Notes under the pieces: model-generated | Database searches by the model: none | What the model saw: only the letters and a program-made list of their open reading frames with translations | What the model was told of the DNA's origin: nothing | Made by a program: the position numbers and the translations under genes | Shown: one piece after another, positions 26,621 through 38,837 of the stretch | Position numbering within the stretch: position 1 is the stretch's first letter | How the letters are laid out: every line of letters starts with the position of its first letter | NCBI RefSeq assembly: GCF_021731985.1 | Contig: NZ_JAKFWH010000060.1 | Span: 1 to 64,000 of the forward strand | Length of the DNA: 64,000 nt | Direction of reading: 5' to 3' | Source of the DNA: Nitrosomonas sp. | GTDB lineage: Bacteria; Pseudomonadota; Gammaproteobacteria; Burkholderiales; Nitrosomonadaceae

Positions 26621-26819
26621 AGGGTGAATTATTTAGAGATTCCTTTACATTCCAGATACTCCGTGTATTTCAATCTGCAATCAATGCCCTATCGCATTTA
26701 TTTTTTCTTAAGTAAACTTGCTCTTCCGCGAGACCCTGATTGCAAGTATAATTCCTTCACTTTTCCCCATATACCGCCAATCTCCCAAGTTATTGACGGA
26801 TTCTCGAGGATTGGAAAAA

Positions 26820-27806
26820 ATGAAATCGCCTATTCGTATTGCTGTCACCGGTGCAACTGGACAGATTTGTTATAGCTTGCTATTTCGCATTGCGGCTGGT
26901 GACATGTTTGGCAAAGATCAACCGGTCATTCTGCAGTTGCACGACATTACTGATGCGCAGCCGTTTTTCGAGGCCATCGTCATGGAGTTATATGACTGCG
27001 CTTTCCCATTATTAACTGAAATTATCACTACCGATAATCCAGAGGTTGTATTTGATAATGTGGACATTGCCTTGCTGGTAGGTGCCCGGCCACGGGGTGA
27101 GAATATGGAACGCAAGGATCTCCTTGCAGCCAATGGCCCTATTTTCATCGCGCAAGGAAAAGCACTGAATGTCGCTGCCAAGCGTAATGTCAAAGTATTG
27201 GTCGTCGGTAATCCTGCCAATACGAATGCTTACATTACCTTAAAAAATGCACCCGATCTGGATCCCGCGAATTTCTCGGCGATGTTGCGGTTGGATCATA
27301 ATCGTGCAGTGTCTCAAGTCGCACTGAAGCTCCATGCTCCTGTGTCAGACATCAAAAAAATGATCGTGTGGGGCAATCATTCCAATACGCAATTCCCTGA
27401 TTTAAGCCATGCAACCGTTGGCAATGGCCAGGTGGCATCGCTAATTGGAGATGCGGCTTGGGTTGAAAATCACTTTATCCCGACAGTACAAAAACGCGGC
27501 ACGGCGATTATTGAGGCGCGTCGTGGCAAATCCAGCGCAGCCAGCGCGGCCAATGCGATCATCAATCATATGCAGAGTTGGATTTTCGGTACTCCGGAAG
27601 ATGATTGGGTATCTATGGGTGTACCGGCCAATGGATGCTACGATATACCCAGAGGGGTTATCTTCAGTTACCCAGTCACTTGCAAGAACGGCCAGTATAA
27701 AATTGTCGAAGGATTAGAAATAACTCAGTCAGATCGAGAAAGAATGCAGAAAAGCTATCAGGAATTGATTGCTGAGCAGGAAGCTATTAAGCATTTGCTC
27801 GCTTAA
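26820..27806 (+). CDS. mdh: Malate dehydrogenase
   Basis: A 328-residue TCA-cycle enzyme interconverting malate and oxaloacetate with NAD(H). The Rossmann motif is [10 protein letters not shown] (the usual GxxGxxG form of this clade), followed by [15 protein letters not shown] (active-site loop Arg residues), [15 protein letters not shown] and the catalytic His in [13 protein letters not shown] chose ATG at 26820 because GAGGA sits at 26805-26809; the frame extends to 26718 without homology. It is the first ordinary gene right of the DGR cassette. Confidence 0.95.
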   Translation: MKSPIRIAVTGATGQICYSLLFRIAAGDMFGKDQPVILQLHDITDAQPFFEAIVMELYDCAFPLLTEIITTDNPEVVFDNVDIALLVGARPRGENMERKDLLAANGPIFIAQGKALNVAAKRNVKVLVVGNPANTNAYITLKNAPDLDPANFSAMLRLDHNRAVSQVALKLHAPVSDIKKMIVWGNHSNTQFPDLSHATVGNGQVASLIGDAAWVENHFIPTVQKRGTAIIEARRGKSSAASAANAIINHMQSWIFGTPEDDWVSMGVPANGCYDIPRGVIFSYPVTCKNGQYKIVEGLEITQSDRERMQKSYQELIAEQEAIKHLLA

Positions 27807-27844
27807 ATCGAAAGTACCTATCAAAATTCTCAGTAAGCTTTTGT

Positions 27845-29116
27845 TTAGCGTACCATACTCGCCGCTTCACGAATAACCATCAATAATGTTGTATCCAAAT
27901 GACCATCCGCAATACGCTGGGTATTTTTCTGGAACCGGCTGATTGCTTGACGGGTAACTGAACCCATTACACCATCCGCGTCACCGGCATCAATGCCCAG
28001 TGTGGACAAATCCATCTGAAGCTGGCGTACTTGTTCGCGGGATATTTTTTCCGTATCAGCCCGTGGTGTACGATGTAATGCGGCCGCACCGGCAATGCGA
28101 TCTGCCAGATGTCCGACTGACAGCGCATAAAATTCCGAGCGATTCCAGCGCATAATCACATAAAAATTCTTGGTAACCAGAAAAGCGGGTCCTTGATGGC
28201 CTGAAGGAACGAGCAATGCAGCTCTCTGTTCGGTAGGTACCAATGGCGTTCCAGCGGCTGTGGTAACACCCAGTTTTGCCCATTCCGCCTCACTCAGCAT
28301 TTGATCACGCCCTGCCAGCGAATAATCAAAAGCTGGTGGCAACCGGACTTCCCGTCCCCAGTCTAAACCAGGCGCCCAACCCAATTGCCGTAAAAAATTT
28401 GCCGCAGATCCCATGGCATCCGGGATACTACCCCACAGATCACGACGCCCGTCGCCATCGATATCTTTGGCATAGCGCAAGAAAGTCGATGGCATGAATT
28501 GCATATGCCCCATGGCTCCCGCCCATGAGCCGATCATCCGTTCCGGCGAGATATCTCCCGCATCGACAATGCGCATGGCATTGAACAATTCCTGTGTGAA
28601 AAAGGTGCTGCGACGCGGATCACAGGCAAGCGTGGCTAATGAATCGACCACTGACCAGTCGCCAAAATGCCCGCCGTAGTTAGTTTCCAGACCCCAGAAT
28701 GAAACCAGATATTGTGCCGGAATACCCGTTTCCTGCTGAATCTGATTCAGTAAAGGACGATGTCTGGTAAATAATTCCCGGCCACGTTGTATACGTTCAT
28801 CATTGATACGCGTGTTAAAGTAATTTGCAAATGTTTGCGTGAATTCCGGTTGACGCCGGTCCAGTTCAATCACACGCGGTATGTATTTGGCCTTATCCAG
28901 CGCCTTACTGACTGTTCTGTCAGAAATACCTTCTGCTTTGGCTTGTGCTTTTATTCGGGCAATGCACTCGCCAAAATCGTTATTTTCGGCATGAACAGTG
29001 TGTGTGAACGTCAAAACAATAAACGCCATGATTCCTGAGCCTATCTTCCTGCAACATGCGCTATGCGCCAAGGAAAAACTCAAAGCAGGGAAATAGCGGG
29101 TAGCAATCACTGGCAT
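27845..29116 (-). CDS. mltB: Membrane-bound lytic murein transglycosylase B
   Basis: A periplasmic enzyme that cleaves glycan strands to 1,6-anhydro products. The 423-residue protein from ATG at 29116 has a signal segment ending THTVHA, an SLT_2 domain with the catalytic Glu in FWGLETNYGGHFG, the MGHMQFMPSTFLRYA motif, and a C-terminal peptidoglycan-binding domain (LSTLGIDAGDADGVMGSVT). No lipobox Cys is visible. It starts five bases after the fur stop, so any ribosome binding site is inside fur. Confidence 0.9.
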   Translation of the reverse strand: MPVIATRYFPALSFSLAHSACCRKIGSGIMAFIVLTFTHTVHAENNDFGECIARIKAQAKAEGISDRTVSKALDKAKYIPRVIELDRRQPEFTQTFANYFNTRINDERIQRGRELFTRHRPLLNQIQQETGIPAQYLVSFWGLETNYGGHFGDWSVVDSLATLACDPRRSTFFTQELFNAMRIVDAGDISPERMIGSWAGAMGHMQFMPSTFLRYAKDIDGDGRRDLWGSIPDAMGSAANFLRQLGWAPGLDWGREVRLPPAFDYSLAGRDQMLSEAEWAKLGVTTAAGTPLVPTEQRAALLVPSGHQGPAFLVTKNFYVIMRWNRSEFYALSVGHLADRIAGAAALHRTPRADTEKISREQVRQLQMDLSTLGIDAGDADGVMGSVTRQAISRFQKNTQRIADGHLDTTLLMVIREAASMVR

Positions 29117-29120
29117 TTTG

Positions 29121-29561
29121 TTATTTTCGATGAGGGCAGTTTGGTTTAGTGCAATCGGCATAGAGTGACAATGAATGTTCCTGCAGGGTAAATCCCCGGT
29201 CTTTCGCAATGGCTGTCTGGCGTTTCTCTATTTCTGCATCATAGAATTCTTCAACACGGCCACATTGCAAACAAACCAAGTGATCATGATGGCCATCGCC
29301 TTTCAGTTCAAAAACAGCCTTTCCGCTTTCAAAATGATGCCGCTCCAACAATCCAGCTTGTTCAAATTGTGTTAAAACACGATAGACAGTAGCCAATCCG
29401 ATATCCTCACCTTCGCTGATCAATACTTTATAAACATCTTCAGCAGATAGATGGCGGACACTGCTTTGCTCGAACAAATTCAGTATTTTTAGCCTTGGCA
29501 GTGTTGTTTTTAGGCCAATATTTTTTAGATCTTTACTTTTCAGATCGTCGAAGTTACCCAT
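29121..29561 (-). CDS. fur: Ferric uptake regulator
   Basis: A 146-residue Fe(II)-dependent repressor. The winged-helix part has [14 protein letters not shown] and [16 protein letters not shown] (recognition helix). The dimerisation part has the His-rich metal motif [19 protein letters not shown] and a final Cys pair (DCTKPNCPH). It is divergent from bamE across 77 bp, and mltB follows. The fur/bamE/dapB order is common in betaproteobacteria. Confidence 0.95.
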   Translation of the reverse strand: MGNFDDLKSKDLKNIGLKTTLPRLKILNLFEQSSVRHLSAEDVYKVLISEGEDIGLATVYRVLTQFEQAGLLERHHFESGKAVFELKGDGHHDHLVCLQCGRVEEFYDAEIEKRQTAIAKDRGFTLQEHSLSLYADCTKPNCPHRK

Positions 29562-29638
29562 GGTTCTCTCTGTTCGGAAAATTATTTACTGTATCATATA
29601 GTGCTGTGTTCACTTTGGAAACATATAATATCAACAAA

Positions 29639-30900
<1,262 letters not shown>

Positions 30901-30960
30901 TATATTTTCTATTACTAAAGCAGCAATGTAACGTTACATTCGTTCAGCGGTAACCCAAAG

Positions 30961-31764
30961 ATGGCAACTTATGCAATCGGTGACTTACAAGGCTGTTTTA
31001 CCGCATTCCAGCGGCTTATTGATTTAATCCAGTTCGATCCGGCACAGGATAAATTGTGGCTGGTTGGGGATATTGTTAATCGCGGCCCTGATTCATTATC
31101 CCTATTGCGTTATATCAAACAAGCTAACAATACGATGATCATGGTGCTGGGTAATCATGATTTACATCTTTTGATGGTTGCAGCAGGTATCGCAAAAAGC
31201 CATTCCAGTGACACAATTCAGCCCATTTTGGATGCGCCTGACCGGGATGAATTGTTGCACTGGTTGCGGCAGCAGAAGCTATTTCATGCGCAAGAGCAAT
31301 ACGCCATGGTACATGCCGGTTTGTTACCGAGCTGGTCTATTGCGCAAGCTGAGCAATTAGCGCATGAAGCCGAGCATGCTTTGCGTCAGGATAATTATCA
31401 GGAATTTTTCTCACAGATGTATGGCAATGAACCCAATTACTGGCAAAATGAATGGACTGGTTATACTCGCCTGCGGGTGATCATCAACGCCATGACGCGG
31501 ATGCGTATCTGCACTGTGACAGGCAAAATGAATTTTGCTTTTAAAGGTGATCTGCAATCCATTCCCACGGGTTATGTGCCGTGGTTTAACGTACCGCAAC
31601 GAGCCAGCCAGAAAAAAACCATTATTTGCGGCCACTGGTCGGCATTAGGGCTGCACATCACAGATAACTTGATTGCATTGGATACTGGTTGTGTATGGGG
31701 CGGACAACTGACTGCTATTCGTCTGGAAGACCGGAAAGTTTTTCAGCTTCCTTGTGCGCAATAG
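30961..31764 (+). CDS. apaH: Bis(5'-nucleosyl)-tetraphosphatase, symmetrical
   Basis: A 267-residue calcineurin-like phosphoesterase that splits Ap4A to two ADP. Metal motifs: GDLQGC, VGDIVNRGPDS, VLGNHDLH and a later CGHWSALG. The last 50 bases overlap the 3' end of the convergent plsC gene (31715-31764). Confidence 0.94.
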   Translation: MATYAIGDLQGCFTAFQRLIDLIQFDPAQDKLWLVGDIVNRGPDSLSLLRYIKQANNTMIMVLGNHDLHLLMVAAGIAKSHSSDTIQPILDAPDRDELLHWLRQQKLFHAQEQYAMVHAGLLPSWSIAQAEQLAHEAEHALRQDNYQEFFSQMYGNEPNYWQNEWTGYTRLRVIINAMTRMRICTVTGKMNFAFKGDLQSIPTGYVPWFNVPQRASQKKTIICGHWSALGLHITDNLIALDTGCVWGGQLTAIRLEDRKVFQLPCAQ

Positions 31765-32509
31765 GCAGCGCCAGCGTATCAGCGATCGCTTGTTCCGATA
31801 AGCGTGCCAATTCCCGCCGATTCTTCAAGCCACATTGAATCGGCTGATTAAAAGTCAAACTAACATCAATGCTTGTCTGGCTCAGTATCCTCTGTAACGA
31901 CAAGACCAGAGAGGGCTCTATATAAGCAGCCTCCTGGCAGATATCGCCTGCGCTATTACGATAACTAATGGCCACGGGATAAAGTAATGCATCGGAGGTT
32001 ACTGCCGATTGCAGCAATGACGCATGAAAATGATTTAATTGCATACCAGTGGTTGTCGTGCCCTCGGGAAATACGGTGACCCGCTCACCTTGTTCCAGTA
32101 CTTCGCTGATTTGTTGATTAATACGCAAGGTATCGCTACGTTTTGCACGTTCAATAAATAATGTGCCAGCATTTCGACTCAACAAACCCAATACCGGCCA
32201 TTTGCTTATTTCTGCTTTTGCCACAAAACGAGTCGGACAAGCTGCCATCAGCACACAAACATCCAACCAGGATACGTGATTAGCAGCAAACAACACGCGC
32301 GGCACTTCCGCTGCCGGCAAACTGCCATAACAATGCAGCCTGATTTCGAGAATAGATAGTAAGCCGGCTGCCCAATTCTGCATCATACGGCGCTGAATAT
32401 TCTGTGGAAAATACGGATAGACAATGGACTGCAGTAATCCTGAAGCAATTTGGAACAGCAAGCGGACCATGCGAATAACACGCAGTAACAGAGGGGTGGT
32501 TTTTTGCAT
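31715..32509 (-). CDS. plsC: 1-acyl-sn-glycerol-3-phosphate acyltransferase
   Basis: A 264-residue inner-membrane acyltransferase of phospholipid synthesis. The catalytic NHVSWLD (HX4D) and the substrate motif FPEGTTT are intact, with a hydrophobic N-terminal segment (about 8-25). It converges on and overlaps apaH by 50 bases at the 3' end. No operon partner is seen. Confidence 0.92.
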   Translation of the reverse strand: MQKTTPLLLRVIRMVRLLFQIASGLLQSIVYPYFPQNIQRRMMQNWAAGLLSILEIRLHCYGSLPAAEVPRVLFAANHVSWLDVCVLMAACPTRFVAKAEISKWPVLGLLSRNAGTLFIERAKRSDTLRINQQISEVLEQGERVTVFPEGTTTTGMQLNHFHASLLQSAVTSDALLYPVAISYRNSAGDICQEAAYIEPSLVLSLQRILSQTSIDVSLTFNQPIQCGLKNRRELARLSEQAIADTLALPIAHKEAEKLSGLPDE

Positions 32510-32897
32510 GTAGCGAACTGTGCTGGGTAACGGTTGCGTAGATCTCAGGTCGTCAGAAATTTACCAGGAAGACTCACCGGTAGTTACTTTTATTGTGTCC
32601 CGTAGATCCGGCTTTTCTTATCAAAATTGGGAAACGGGATTATACAGACAAATGTGCGCGAACTTCTGTATTGGAATACTAATCTGTGCCAGACATGGGA
32701 TTAAACGATAAAGAATCCTTAAATCTTGCGCAGACTATAGAAAGTAATATGTGTGATTGGATGGATATTGCATTAGTGACTTCACATCACATTTCACCAA
32801 GCTATTAAACGAAAAATTCTGTAATACGCGCAATTCACAACTAAAAAATTGGTGCGCATATTACAGAACGATACAAAAGATCTAAAAGAATCCGGAA
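32510..32897. other. Non-coding stretch between plsC and the PII-like gene
   Basis: About 390 AT-rich bases. I find no supported gene, repeat or terminator; the short open frames have no homology or ribosome binding site. Confidence 0.4.
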
Positions 32898-33215
32898 TTA
32901 ATAAGAAACTGCCGGCCCTTCAACCCACATGCACTCGGAAATCAGGCACATACCACCTAACTTCTTTAGCGCAGGTCTTAGCTCATCAAGCACTCTTTGC
33001 GCTTGATCATCTTTACAAGCAAGAACAACCATCACATTTTCTTGTTCCATCAACACATCACCGGGGCCCCGTATACCGCGTGAACCGAGTCCACCTGCAT
33101 TTTTAAGAACGGTGTAGCCACGCACTGAACATCTATCCAATAATTCCGTCAATTTTTCGAGTTGTTCGATACCGACAACAATCTCAAATCGTTTCATTGC
33201 TATTGTGTTATTCAT
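32898..33215 (-). CDS. PII-like protein, likely SbtB-type regulator of the bicarbonate permease
   Basis: A 105-residue trimer-type signalling protein of the PII fold: KRFEIVVGIEQLEKLTELLD (first strand and helix), then a T-loop region, then VLACKDDQAQRVLDELRP. The classical uridylylated Tyr of GlnB is not evident in the T-loop region (KNAGGLGSRGIRG). It follows the SbtA-type permease by 42 bases on the same strand. In cyanobacteria SbtB binds SbtA in response to adenine nucleotides, so a similar role is inferred. The N-terminal six residues may not be used (second ATG at 33197). Confidence 0.82.
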   Translation of the reverse strand: MNNTIAMKRFEIVVGIEQLEKLTELLDRCSVRGYTVLKNAGGLGSRGIRGPGDVLMEQENVMVVLACKDDQAQRVLDELRPALKKLGGMCLISECMWVEGPAVSY

Positions 33216-33257
33216 AAATTTTTCCCATCAATAAACATTCAATAAATTCAATCTTAT

Positions 33258-34214
33258 TTAAACTGCGATGCTATGGAACCAATGCGACATTTCCCAATAA
33301 ATCGGTACACCAATAAAAATATTAAAGGGGAAAGTCACACCGAGAGAAGCGCCTAATGAAAGTGCTGGATCCGCATCGGGTACCGCAAGACGCATGGCTG
33401 CAGGCGCAGCGATATAGGAACAGCTAGCGTACAAGACAGCCAGTAACATCGTGCCGCCTTCCGACAAGCCAAACATCCAACCCAAGTAAGCGCCTAACAT
33501 TGCCATCAACATCGGAAAAAGTATACCAAAACTAATTATGAATACACCTTTTTGGGCAACCACTTTCAGTCGTGCCGCTGCCAGCAAACCCATTTCCAAC
33601 AAGAAGAAGGCCAGCACACCCATAAACAAGTCCATAAACATTTTGTCTAGTGGAGATACCAGCTTCACCACGCCAGCGTAATAACCAATAATTACACCCA
33701 TTACCAAGAGATACAGGCTGGTACCGGTCAAGATTTCATGCATCAACTTGCCCCATTGGGTTTTTTCACCGCCAGCACCTGCACGTGCCAAGATCGTACC
33801 GGTTACCAACGCTGGTATCTCCATCAGCGCCATAATCAGCACCATATAACCTTCGGAAGGTTCATCCTTCGCAGCCAGAAAGGCTACGCCCACAGCGAAA
33901 GTTACCGCGCTCACCGAGCCATAATGCGCGGAAATAGCGCCCGCATCAGCCTGGGTGAATTTACCTAGGTACCTTAATATCGGGTAAGCTGTCAGCGGAA
34001 TGAGCGCTGATAAAACAACCATGGAAAGCGCGACAGGCAGCACCTCCATGATTTCATACTTGGCCATTGACACACCGCCTTTAAAACCAATGGCGATCAA
34101 CAGAAAAATACTCAAGCTCTTATATAAAGCTTCGGGTATTTTGAGGTCAGATTTGATTACACCTGCCAAAACCCCGAATACAAAAAAAAGCACTACTGGT
34201 TGTATAGATGCCAT
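33258..34214 (-). CDS. sbtA: SbtA-type sodium/bicarbonate symporter family permease
   Basis: A 318-residue protein of about ten membrane helices of the DUF897/SbtA family. Family segments: IGFKGGVSMAKYE, AGAISAHYGSVSAVTFAVG and a C-terminal YASCSYIAAPAAMRLAVPDA. SbtA imports bicarbonate with sodium in cyanobacteria, and a carbon-fixing host would benefit; transport here is inferred. GGGAG before the ATG supports the start. The PII-like gene downstream strengthens the call. Confidence 0.87.
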   Translation of the reverse strand: MASIQPVVLFFVFGVLAGVIKSDLKIPEALYKSLSIFLLIAIGFKGGVSMAKYEIMEVLPVALSMVVLSALIPLTAYPILRYLGKFTQADAGAISAHYGSVSAVTFAVGVAFLAAKDEPSEGYMVLIMALMEIPALVTGTILARAGAGGEKTQWGKLMHEILTGTSLYLLVMGVIIGYYAGVVKLVSPLDKMFMDLFMGVLAFFLLEMGLLAAARLKVVAQKGVFIISFGILFPMLMAMLGAYLGWMFGLSEGGTMLLAVLYASCSYIAAPAAMRLAVPDADPALSLGASLGVTFPFNIFIGVPIYWEMSHWFHSIAV

Positions 34215-34452
34215 ACAAAAAACTCCCTATTCGATTTGATGTTATTTAATATTTTAGTTTTAAAATAAATTCGCCCCGTACCACAGTCTTCTTCAAAGCA
34301 TCGTAGATTCGGAACTAAATTAACCCGGACAAATTCTGTAGACAGCAAGACACCACACTACTCAATTTTATCTGAAACTCTACGAGACTCTAAGGTTGAA
34401 AACGTTAACACAGGAAATGTGAAGAATTCGTGAATAATATTGATCTAATTAA

Positions 34453-35748
34453 CTATCTGATACTAGAGGAGTGCTCGGAGAAAACAATATGAAAAGTTGT
34501 ACCCTGCCCAGGCGTGCTGTTTACTTCGATCAACCAGCCATAGTGATCGCAGATTCGCTTCACAATAGCAAGTCCAATCCCTAATCCTTGCCCCTGTGTT
34601 GAACCACGAAAGAAGCGCTCATACAGCAATGGCAAATAAGCCGGTTCTATCCCGATTCCGGAATCTGAAATAGACAGTCGTTGATGATCAAATCCAACCC
34701 GGATATGCCCTATTGGCGTATATTGCACCGCGTTTCGAATCAGGTTCATCAGTACTGTATGCAGTGCTTGGCGATTGACCGTAAGCACCACATCGGGAGC
34801 AATCAGTACTTCAAAAGCGAGCTTCTTCCTGGAAATCTCAACCATTAATGGATCTGCTGCATCATAAACACATTCTGCAACTGCCACTGTCTCTATGACG
34901 CCGAGCGCTTGTTCACGCGCAAGGAATAACAAGGCTTGGATCTGCTCACCCATGCGGGTGGCAGCCGCTTCAATCATTTTTATACGTTGATAGGCTTTGA
35001 CAGGTATGTCGGCTGCCGCAACCAGCAACTCACAACTGGTCAAAATAGTAGTAATCGGCGTTCTTAATTCGTGACTAATATTAGCAGTAAATTCTTGCTC
35101 ACGTTGCAGCATGCGCTTGATACGATTCTGATAATCATCCAATGCGCGCGCAAGTTGCGCTACTTCCTCATCCATTCCAGGCTGCGTTAATAATCCAACC
35201 TGGACATCTCCCGGAGCGAGTAAATTGACTCGCTCAGCCAGATCTGTCACTTGTTTAACCAGTATTCTTGCAAGTAGATACCCGACTGCAAACGCAATAG
35301 CAACTACTACGACCCAAGACAATAAAATGAGTAACCTCAGTTTACTCAATCGCTGTTGATGAAGCGCAATCCGATACGCTACAAGAAACTTCACTTCATC
35401 AACAATGCGTACTAAAACATGGAAATCCTCAAGGCCGTAGTAAATACGATGATAACCAGCATTAAGTCCGCGTAAATAAGCAGGAATCTGCAGCTCATCG
35501 TCTATATCATGAATAACATAGGTTTTTAGATGTGAGCCGACTTGAGAAATAAAGTCCGAATGCTTCTGATAGCGATAAACAAGATGATCCATTTCCATTT
35601 CAATCACTTGTCCAATATGGTCTTCCTCTATGTTGTCTGAAACAAAATAAAGAATAATGCACAGTGTACCAACAGTAAAAATGCTGAATGTCGCCAGCGC
35701 TACAGCAACACGATAGCGCAGACTATGTTCTATCGGGAATCTGCGCAC
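34453..35748 (-). CDS. Two-component sensor histidine kinase
   Basis: A 431-residue kinase with two membrane helices (about 12-34 and 135-160), a periplasmic sensor segment of about 100 residues, HAMP, HisKA with FTANISHELRTPITTI, and HATPase_c (NLIRNAVQYTP, DSGIGI, GQGLGIGLAI). It starts with GTG at 35748, overlapping the regulator gene by 26 bases. The signal is unknown. Its downstream neighbour is sbtA, 238 bp away, so a link to carbon supply is possible but unproven. Confidence 0.9.
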   Translation of the reverse strand: MRRFPIEHSLRYRVAVALATFSIFTVGTLCIILYFVSDNIEEDHIGQVIEMEMDHLVYRYQKHSDFISQVGSHLKTYVIHDIDDELQIPAYLRGLNAGYHRIYYGLEDFHVLVRIVDEVKFLVAYRIALHQQRLSKLRLLILLSWVVVVAIAFAVGYLLARILVKQVTDLAERVNLLAPGDVQVGLLTQPGMDEEVAQLARALDDYQNRIKRMLQREQEFTANISHELRTPITTILTSCELLVAAADIPVKAYQRIKMIEAAATRMGEQIQALLFLAREQALGVIETVAVAECVYDAADPLMVEISRKKLAFEVLIAPDVVLTVNRQALHTVLMNLIRNAVQYTPIGHIRVGFDHQRLSISDSGIGIEPAYLPLLYERFFRGSTQGQGLGIGLAIVKRICDHYGWLIEVNSTPGQGTTFHIVFSEHSSSIR

Positions 35749-36418
35749 GAGATGTCAAACAATAACCAAGACCATGAACCGTCTCAATTGGGTCGTAACC
35801 GCCGGCCTTGGATAAGGCACGTCGCAAAATATGCATATGACTACGCAAGGTATCACTTGTTTCCTGGACATCTTCCCAAGCTTCCAGCTCAAGCTCTTCC
35901 CGGCTGAATACCCTGCCCGGTTCGCTCATCATCAGTGCCAATAAACGTATGCACTTGGGCGGAATCTTTACAGTCTGATTGTCGAAAAGAATGGAAAATG
36001 TTTTCGGGTCAAAAGACAGTTTGTCAAACTCCAACTTGCGGTTCGCAACTTTTCCGACATGCCTTTTATGCATCGCCAACAAGCGCGCTTCGACTTCTTT
36101 TAATGCGAATGGCTTGACAAGATAATCATCCGCGCCTTGCTCAAAACCAGCCAGCTTATCATCCAGTGTATCGCGGGCTGTTAACATCAAAATCGGCGTG
36201 TCAATCTGTGATTCCTGCCGCAGTTTACGGCACAAAGTCATTCCATTCATTCCAGGCAAACCTAAATCAAGCAAAATTGCGTCAAATCGCTGTGTTACGG
36301 CAAGATGAAGTCCCGCAATACCATTGACAGCAGCATCTGCCGTATGACCTCGTGATTCCAGAAAATCATACAGATTGGCAGCGATCGCCAAATCGTCCTC
36401 AATAATCAATATATGCAT
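35723..36418 (-). CDS. OmpR-family response regulator
   Basis: A 231-residue regulator: receiver domain with acceptor Asp in AILLDLGLPGMNG and Lys in YLVKPFAL, followed by a winged-helix DNA-binding domain (SREELELEAW, LRSHMHILRRAL). The pair with the overlapping kinase gene is clear. Confidence 0.93.
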   Translation of the reverse strand: MHILIIEDDLAIAANLYDFLESRGHTADAAVNGIAGLHLAVTQRFDAILLDLGLPGMNGMTLCRKLRQESQIDTPILMLTARDTLDDKLAGFEQGADDYLVKPFALKEVEARLLAMHKRHVGKVANRKLEFDKLSFDPKTFSILFDNQTVKIPPKCIRLLALMMSEPGRVFSREELELEAWEDVQETSDTLRSHMHILRRALSKAGGYDPIETVHGLGYCLTSRAQIPDRT

Positions 36419-36462
36419 AAACTTACTATTACAAAATTACTTGCGATGATCTCCAAATCTGT

Positions 36463-37536
36463 TTACACGCTCACCGAATGAAATTTACGGCTCAATGTAT
36501 GAACAGCCTCTACCAATGCCGCTGCGCTTTCAGGGGGAGTAAACTGAGAAATGCCATGCCCCAGATTAAACACATGACCGCTTCCATCCCCATAACTGGC
36601 CAGTATCTTTTCCACCTCCGCAGTGATTACTTCGGGCGATGCAAAAAGCACTGAAGGGTCTAGATTACCCTGCAAAGCAACTTTATCCCCGACACGGCGA
36701 CGTGCGTCACCAATATCTATTGTCCAGTCTAACCCGACAGCATCACAGCCAATATCCGCAATGGCTTCCAGCCATAAACCGCCACCTTTGGTAAAAACAA
36801 TACTTGGAATACGCACACCATCCTGCTCACGCTTTAATCCGGAAACAATCTGCTGGATATAACGCAATGAAAATTCCTTATAAGCCGCATGTGAAAGTGC
36901 CCCGCCCCAGGTATCAAAAATCATTACAGTCTGCGCACCGGATTCAATCTGCGCATTCAGGTAAGCCGTCACAGCCTTGGCATTCACATCCAGTATGTGA
37001 TGCAGCAATTCGGGGCGCTGATACAGCATGGTTTTGATTTCACGAAATTCTGTACCGCCACGCCCTTCAACCATATAGCAGGCGAGTGTAAAGGGGCTGC
37101 CGGAAAAACCAATTAACGGCACCCGGTTATCCAGAGCTTTGCGGATTTCTGCAACCGCATCCATCACATAACGCAATTCTTGGCCGGGATCAGGCACCTT
37201 TAATGCACGAATTTCTTTTTCTTCGCGTAAAGGACGTTCAAACATGGGGCCTTCACCTTGTGAAAAATACAATCCCAATCCCATTGCATCAGGAATTGTC
37301 AGGATATCCGAAAACAATATTGCGGCATCCAGCGGGAAACGCGCCAGCGGCTGCAGTGTCACCTCCGTAGCAAATCCAGGATTTTTGCATAAAGACAGGA
37401 AATCCCCGGCACGAGCACGCGTCTCATTATATTCCGCCAGGTATCTACCCGCCTGACGCATTAGCCAAACAGGTGTATATTCAACGGGTTGCTTCAGAAG
37501 CGCACGCAAAAACGTATCATTCTTAAGTGTTGTCAT
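36463..37536 (-). CDS. hemE: Uroporphyrinogen decarboxylase
   Basis: A 357-residue haem-synthesis enzyme that converts uroporphyrinogen III to coproporphyrinogen III. Signatures: [15 protein letters not shown] near the N-terminus, [14 protein letters not shown], and [16 protein letters not shown]. The length is typical. It lies downstream of dgt and aroKB on the same strand. Confidence 0.95.
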   Translation of the reverse strand: MTTLKNDTFLRALLKQPVEYTPVWLMRQAGRYLAEYNETRARAGDFLSLCKNPGFATEVTLQPLARFPLDAAILFSDILTIPDAMGLGLYFSQGEGPMFERPLREEKEIRALKVPDPGQELRYVMDAVAEIRKALDNRVPLIGFSGSPFTLACYMVEGRGGTEFREIKTMLYQRPELLHHILDVNAKAVTAYLNAQIESGAQTVMIFDTWGGALSHAAYKEFSLRYIQQIVSGLKREQDGVRIPSIVFTKGGGLWLEAIADIGCDAVGLDWTIDIGDARRRVGDKVALQGNLDPSVLFASPEVITAEVEKILASYGDGSGHVFNLGHGISQFTPPESAAALVEAVHTLSRKFHSVSV

Positions 37537-37712
37537 TAAAAAGCCTATATCTTATTGTTCTTTTGAAAGGCTACTCGCAAGCAAGTATGTTAGCCTTTTC
37601 CCCAATCAGCAATATTACCAGTGAATAGCTATCACGTATATTGTCTATCCGGCATGAAAATCAATCTGTCTTGATAAAAGAGGTGTTCTTTCAATTGAAA
37701 CTCTGTTCATTA

Positions 37713-38837
37713 TTAATTTTCTGTAATAGAAAATAAGCGCTGATACTCTTTAATCGCATACCGGTCCGTCATTCCAGCAATATAATCAGCGATCGCCTGA
37801 TGTCCTTCCTGCTCAAATTTTTTCTGATATTTGACAGGCAGCAGCAGTATCTCCGAGCTAAAAGCTGCAAATAACTTCTCAATAGTATGACGCGCCCTGC
37901 TATTCATGCGTACCACACGAAAATGCCGGTAAAGGTTATCGAACAGAAATTTTTTCAATTCTTGCTGCTCCTTTTTGATCTGCTGGCTAAAGCCGATTAG
38001 CGGCGGCGCTGTATGCACTGCAGCCAGCGTATCAATACCGGCATCTTTGATGTTGCGGGTACTTTGCTGAATAAGATCGGTTACCAGCGTATTGATCATA
38101 CTGCGCACCGTTTCATAAACCATGCGACGTTCCGGCAGTATCGGATATTTATCTTTCACTTGTGTTAGGTGACGCGAAAAAATAGAGACTTCTTCCAATT
38201 GATCCAATGTGATTAAACCCGAGCGCAATCCATCATCCACATCGTGATTATTGTAGGCAATTTCGTCAGAAAAGTTGGCTAACTGCGCTTCCAGAGAAGG
38301 ATTTCTATGCTGCAAAAAACGCTCTCCTAATGCGCCAAGTTTTGGAATGTTTTTCCTCGCCACATGCTTGAGTATTCCTTCCCGCGTTTCATAGCAAAGA
38401 TTCAAACCATCAAAAGTGGCATAACGTTCCTCAAGAACATCCACAACCCGCAAGGATTGGAGGTTATGTTCAAAACCGCCATATTCCCGCATGCATTCAT
38501 TCAATACATCCTGACCCGCATGCCCAAATGGGGTGTGCCCAAGATCATGAGCCAGTGAAATTGCTTCAACTAAATCTTCATTTAACCCCAAGTTTCTTGC
38601 AATCGAACGCCCTATCTGCGCAACTTCCAGGCTATGCGTCAGACGTGTACGGAATAAATCCCCTTCATGATTGACAAAAACCTGGGTTTTATACTCCAGG
38701 CGGCGAAAGGCTGTAGAGTGTATGATTCGATCCCGATCACGCTGAAATTCACTCCGCCCGGCAGGCGGCTCTTCAGGAATCATGCGTCCACGTGAATTAT
38801 CAGAAGACACTGCATAAACAGTCCGCTTATTCATCAC
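37713..38837 (-). CDS. dgt: Deoxyguanosinetriphosphate triphosphohydrolase-like protein
   Basis: A 374-residue HD-domain phosphohydrolase. Metal motifs: [34 protein letters not shown] (HD), and [15 protein letters not shown]. It probably hydrolyses dNTPs to nucleoside plus triphosphate. The start overlaps the aroKB end by 11 bases (38827-38837). Confidence 0.92.
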   Translation of the reverse strand: MMNKRTVYAVSSDNSRGRMIPEEPPAGRSEFQRDRDRIIHSTAFRRLEYKTQVFVNHEGDLFRTRLTHSLEVAQIGRSIARNLGLNEDLVEAISLAHDLGHTPFGHAGQDVLNECMREYGGFEHNLQSLRVVDVLEERYATFDGLNLCYETREGILKHVARKNIPKLGALGERFLQHRNPSLEAQLANFSDEIAYNNHDVDDGLRSGLITLDQLEEVSIFSRHLTQVKDKYPILPERRMVYETVRSMINTLVTDLIQQSTRNIKDAGIDTLAAVHTAPPLIGFSQQIKKEQQELKKFLFDNLYRHFRVVRMNSRARHTIEKLFAAFSSEILLLPVKYQKKFEQEGHQAIADYIAGMTDRYAIKEYQRLFSITEN

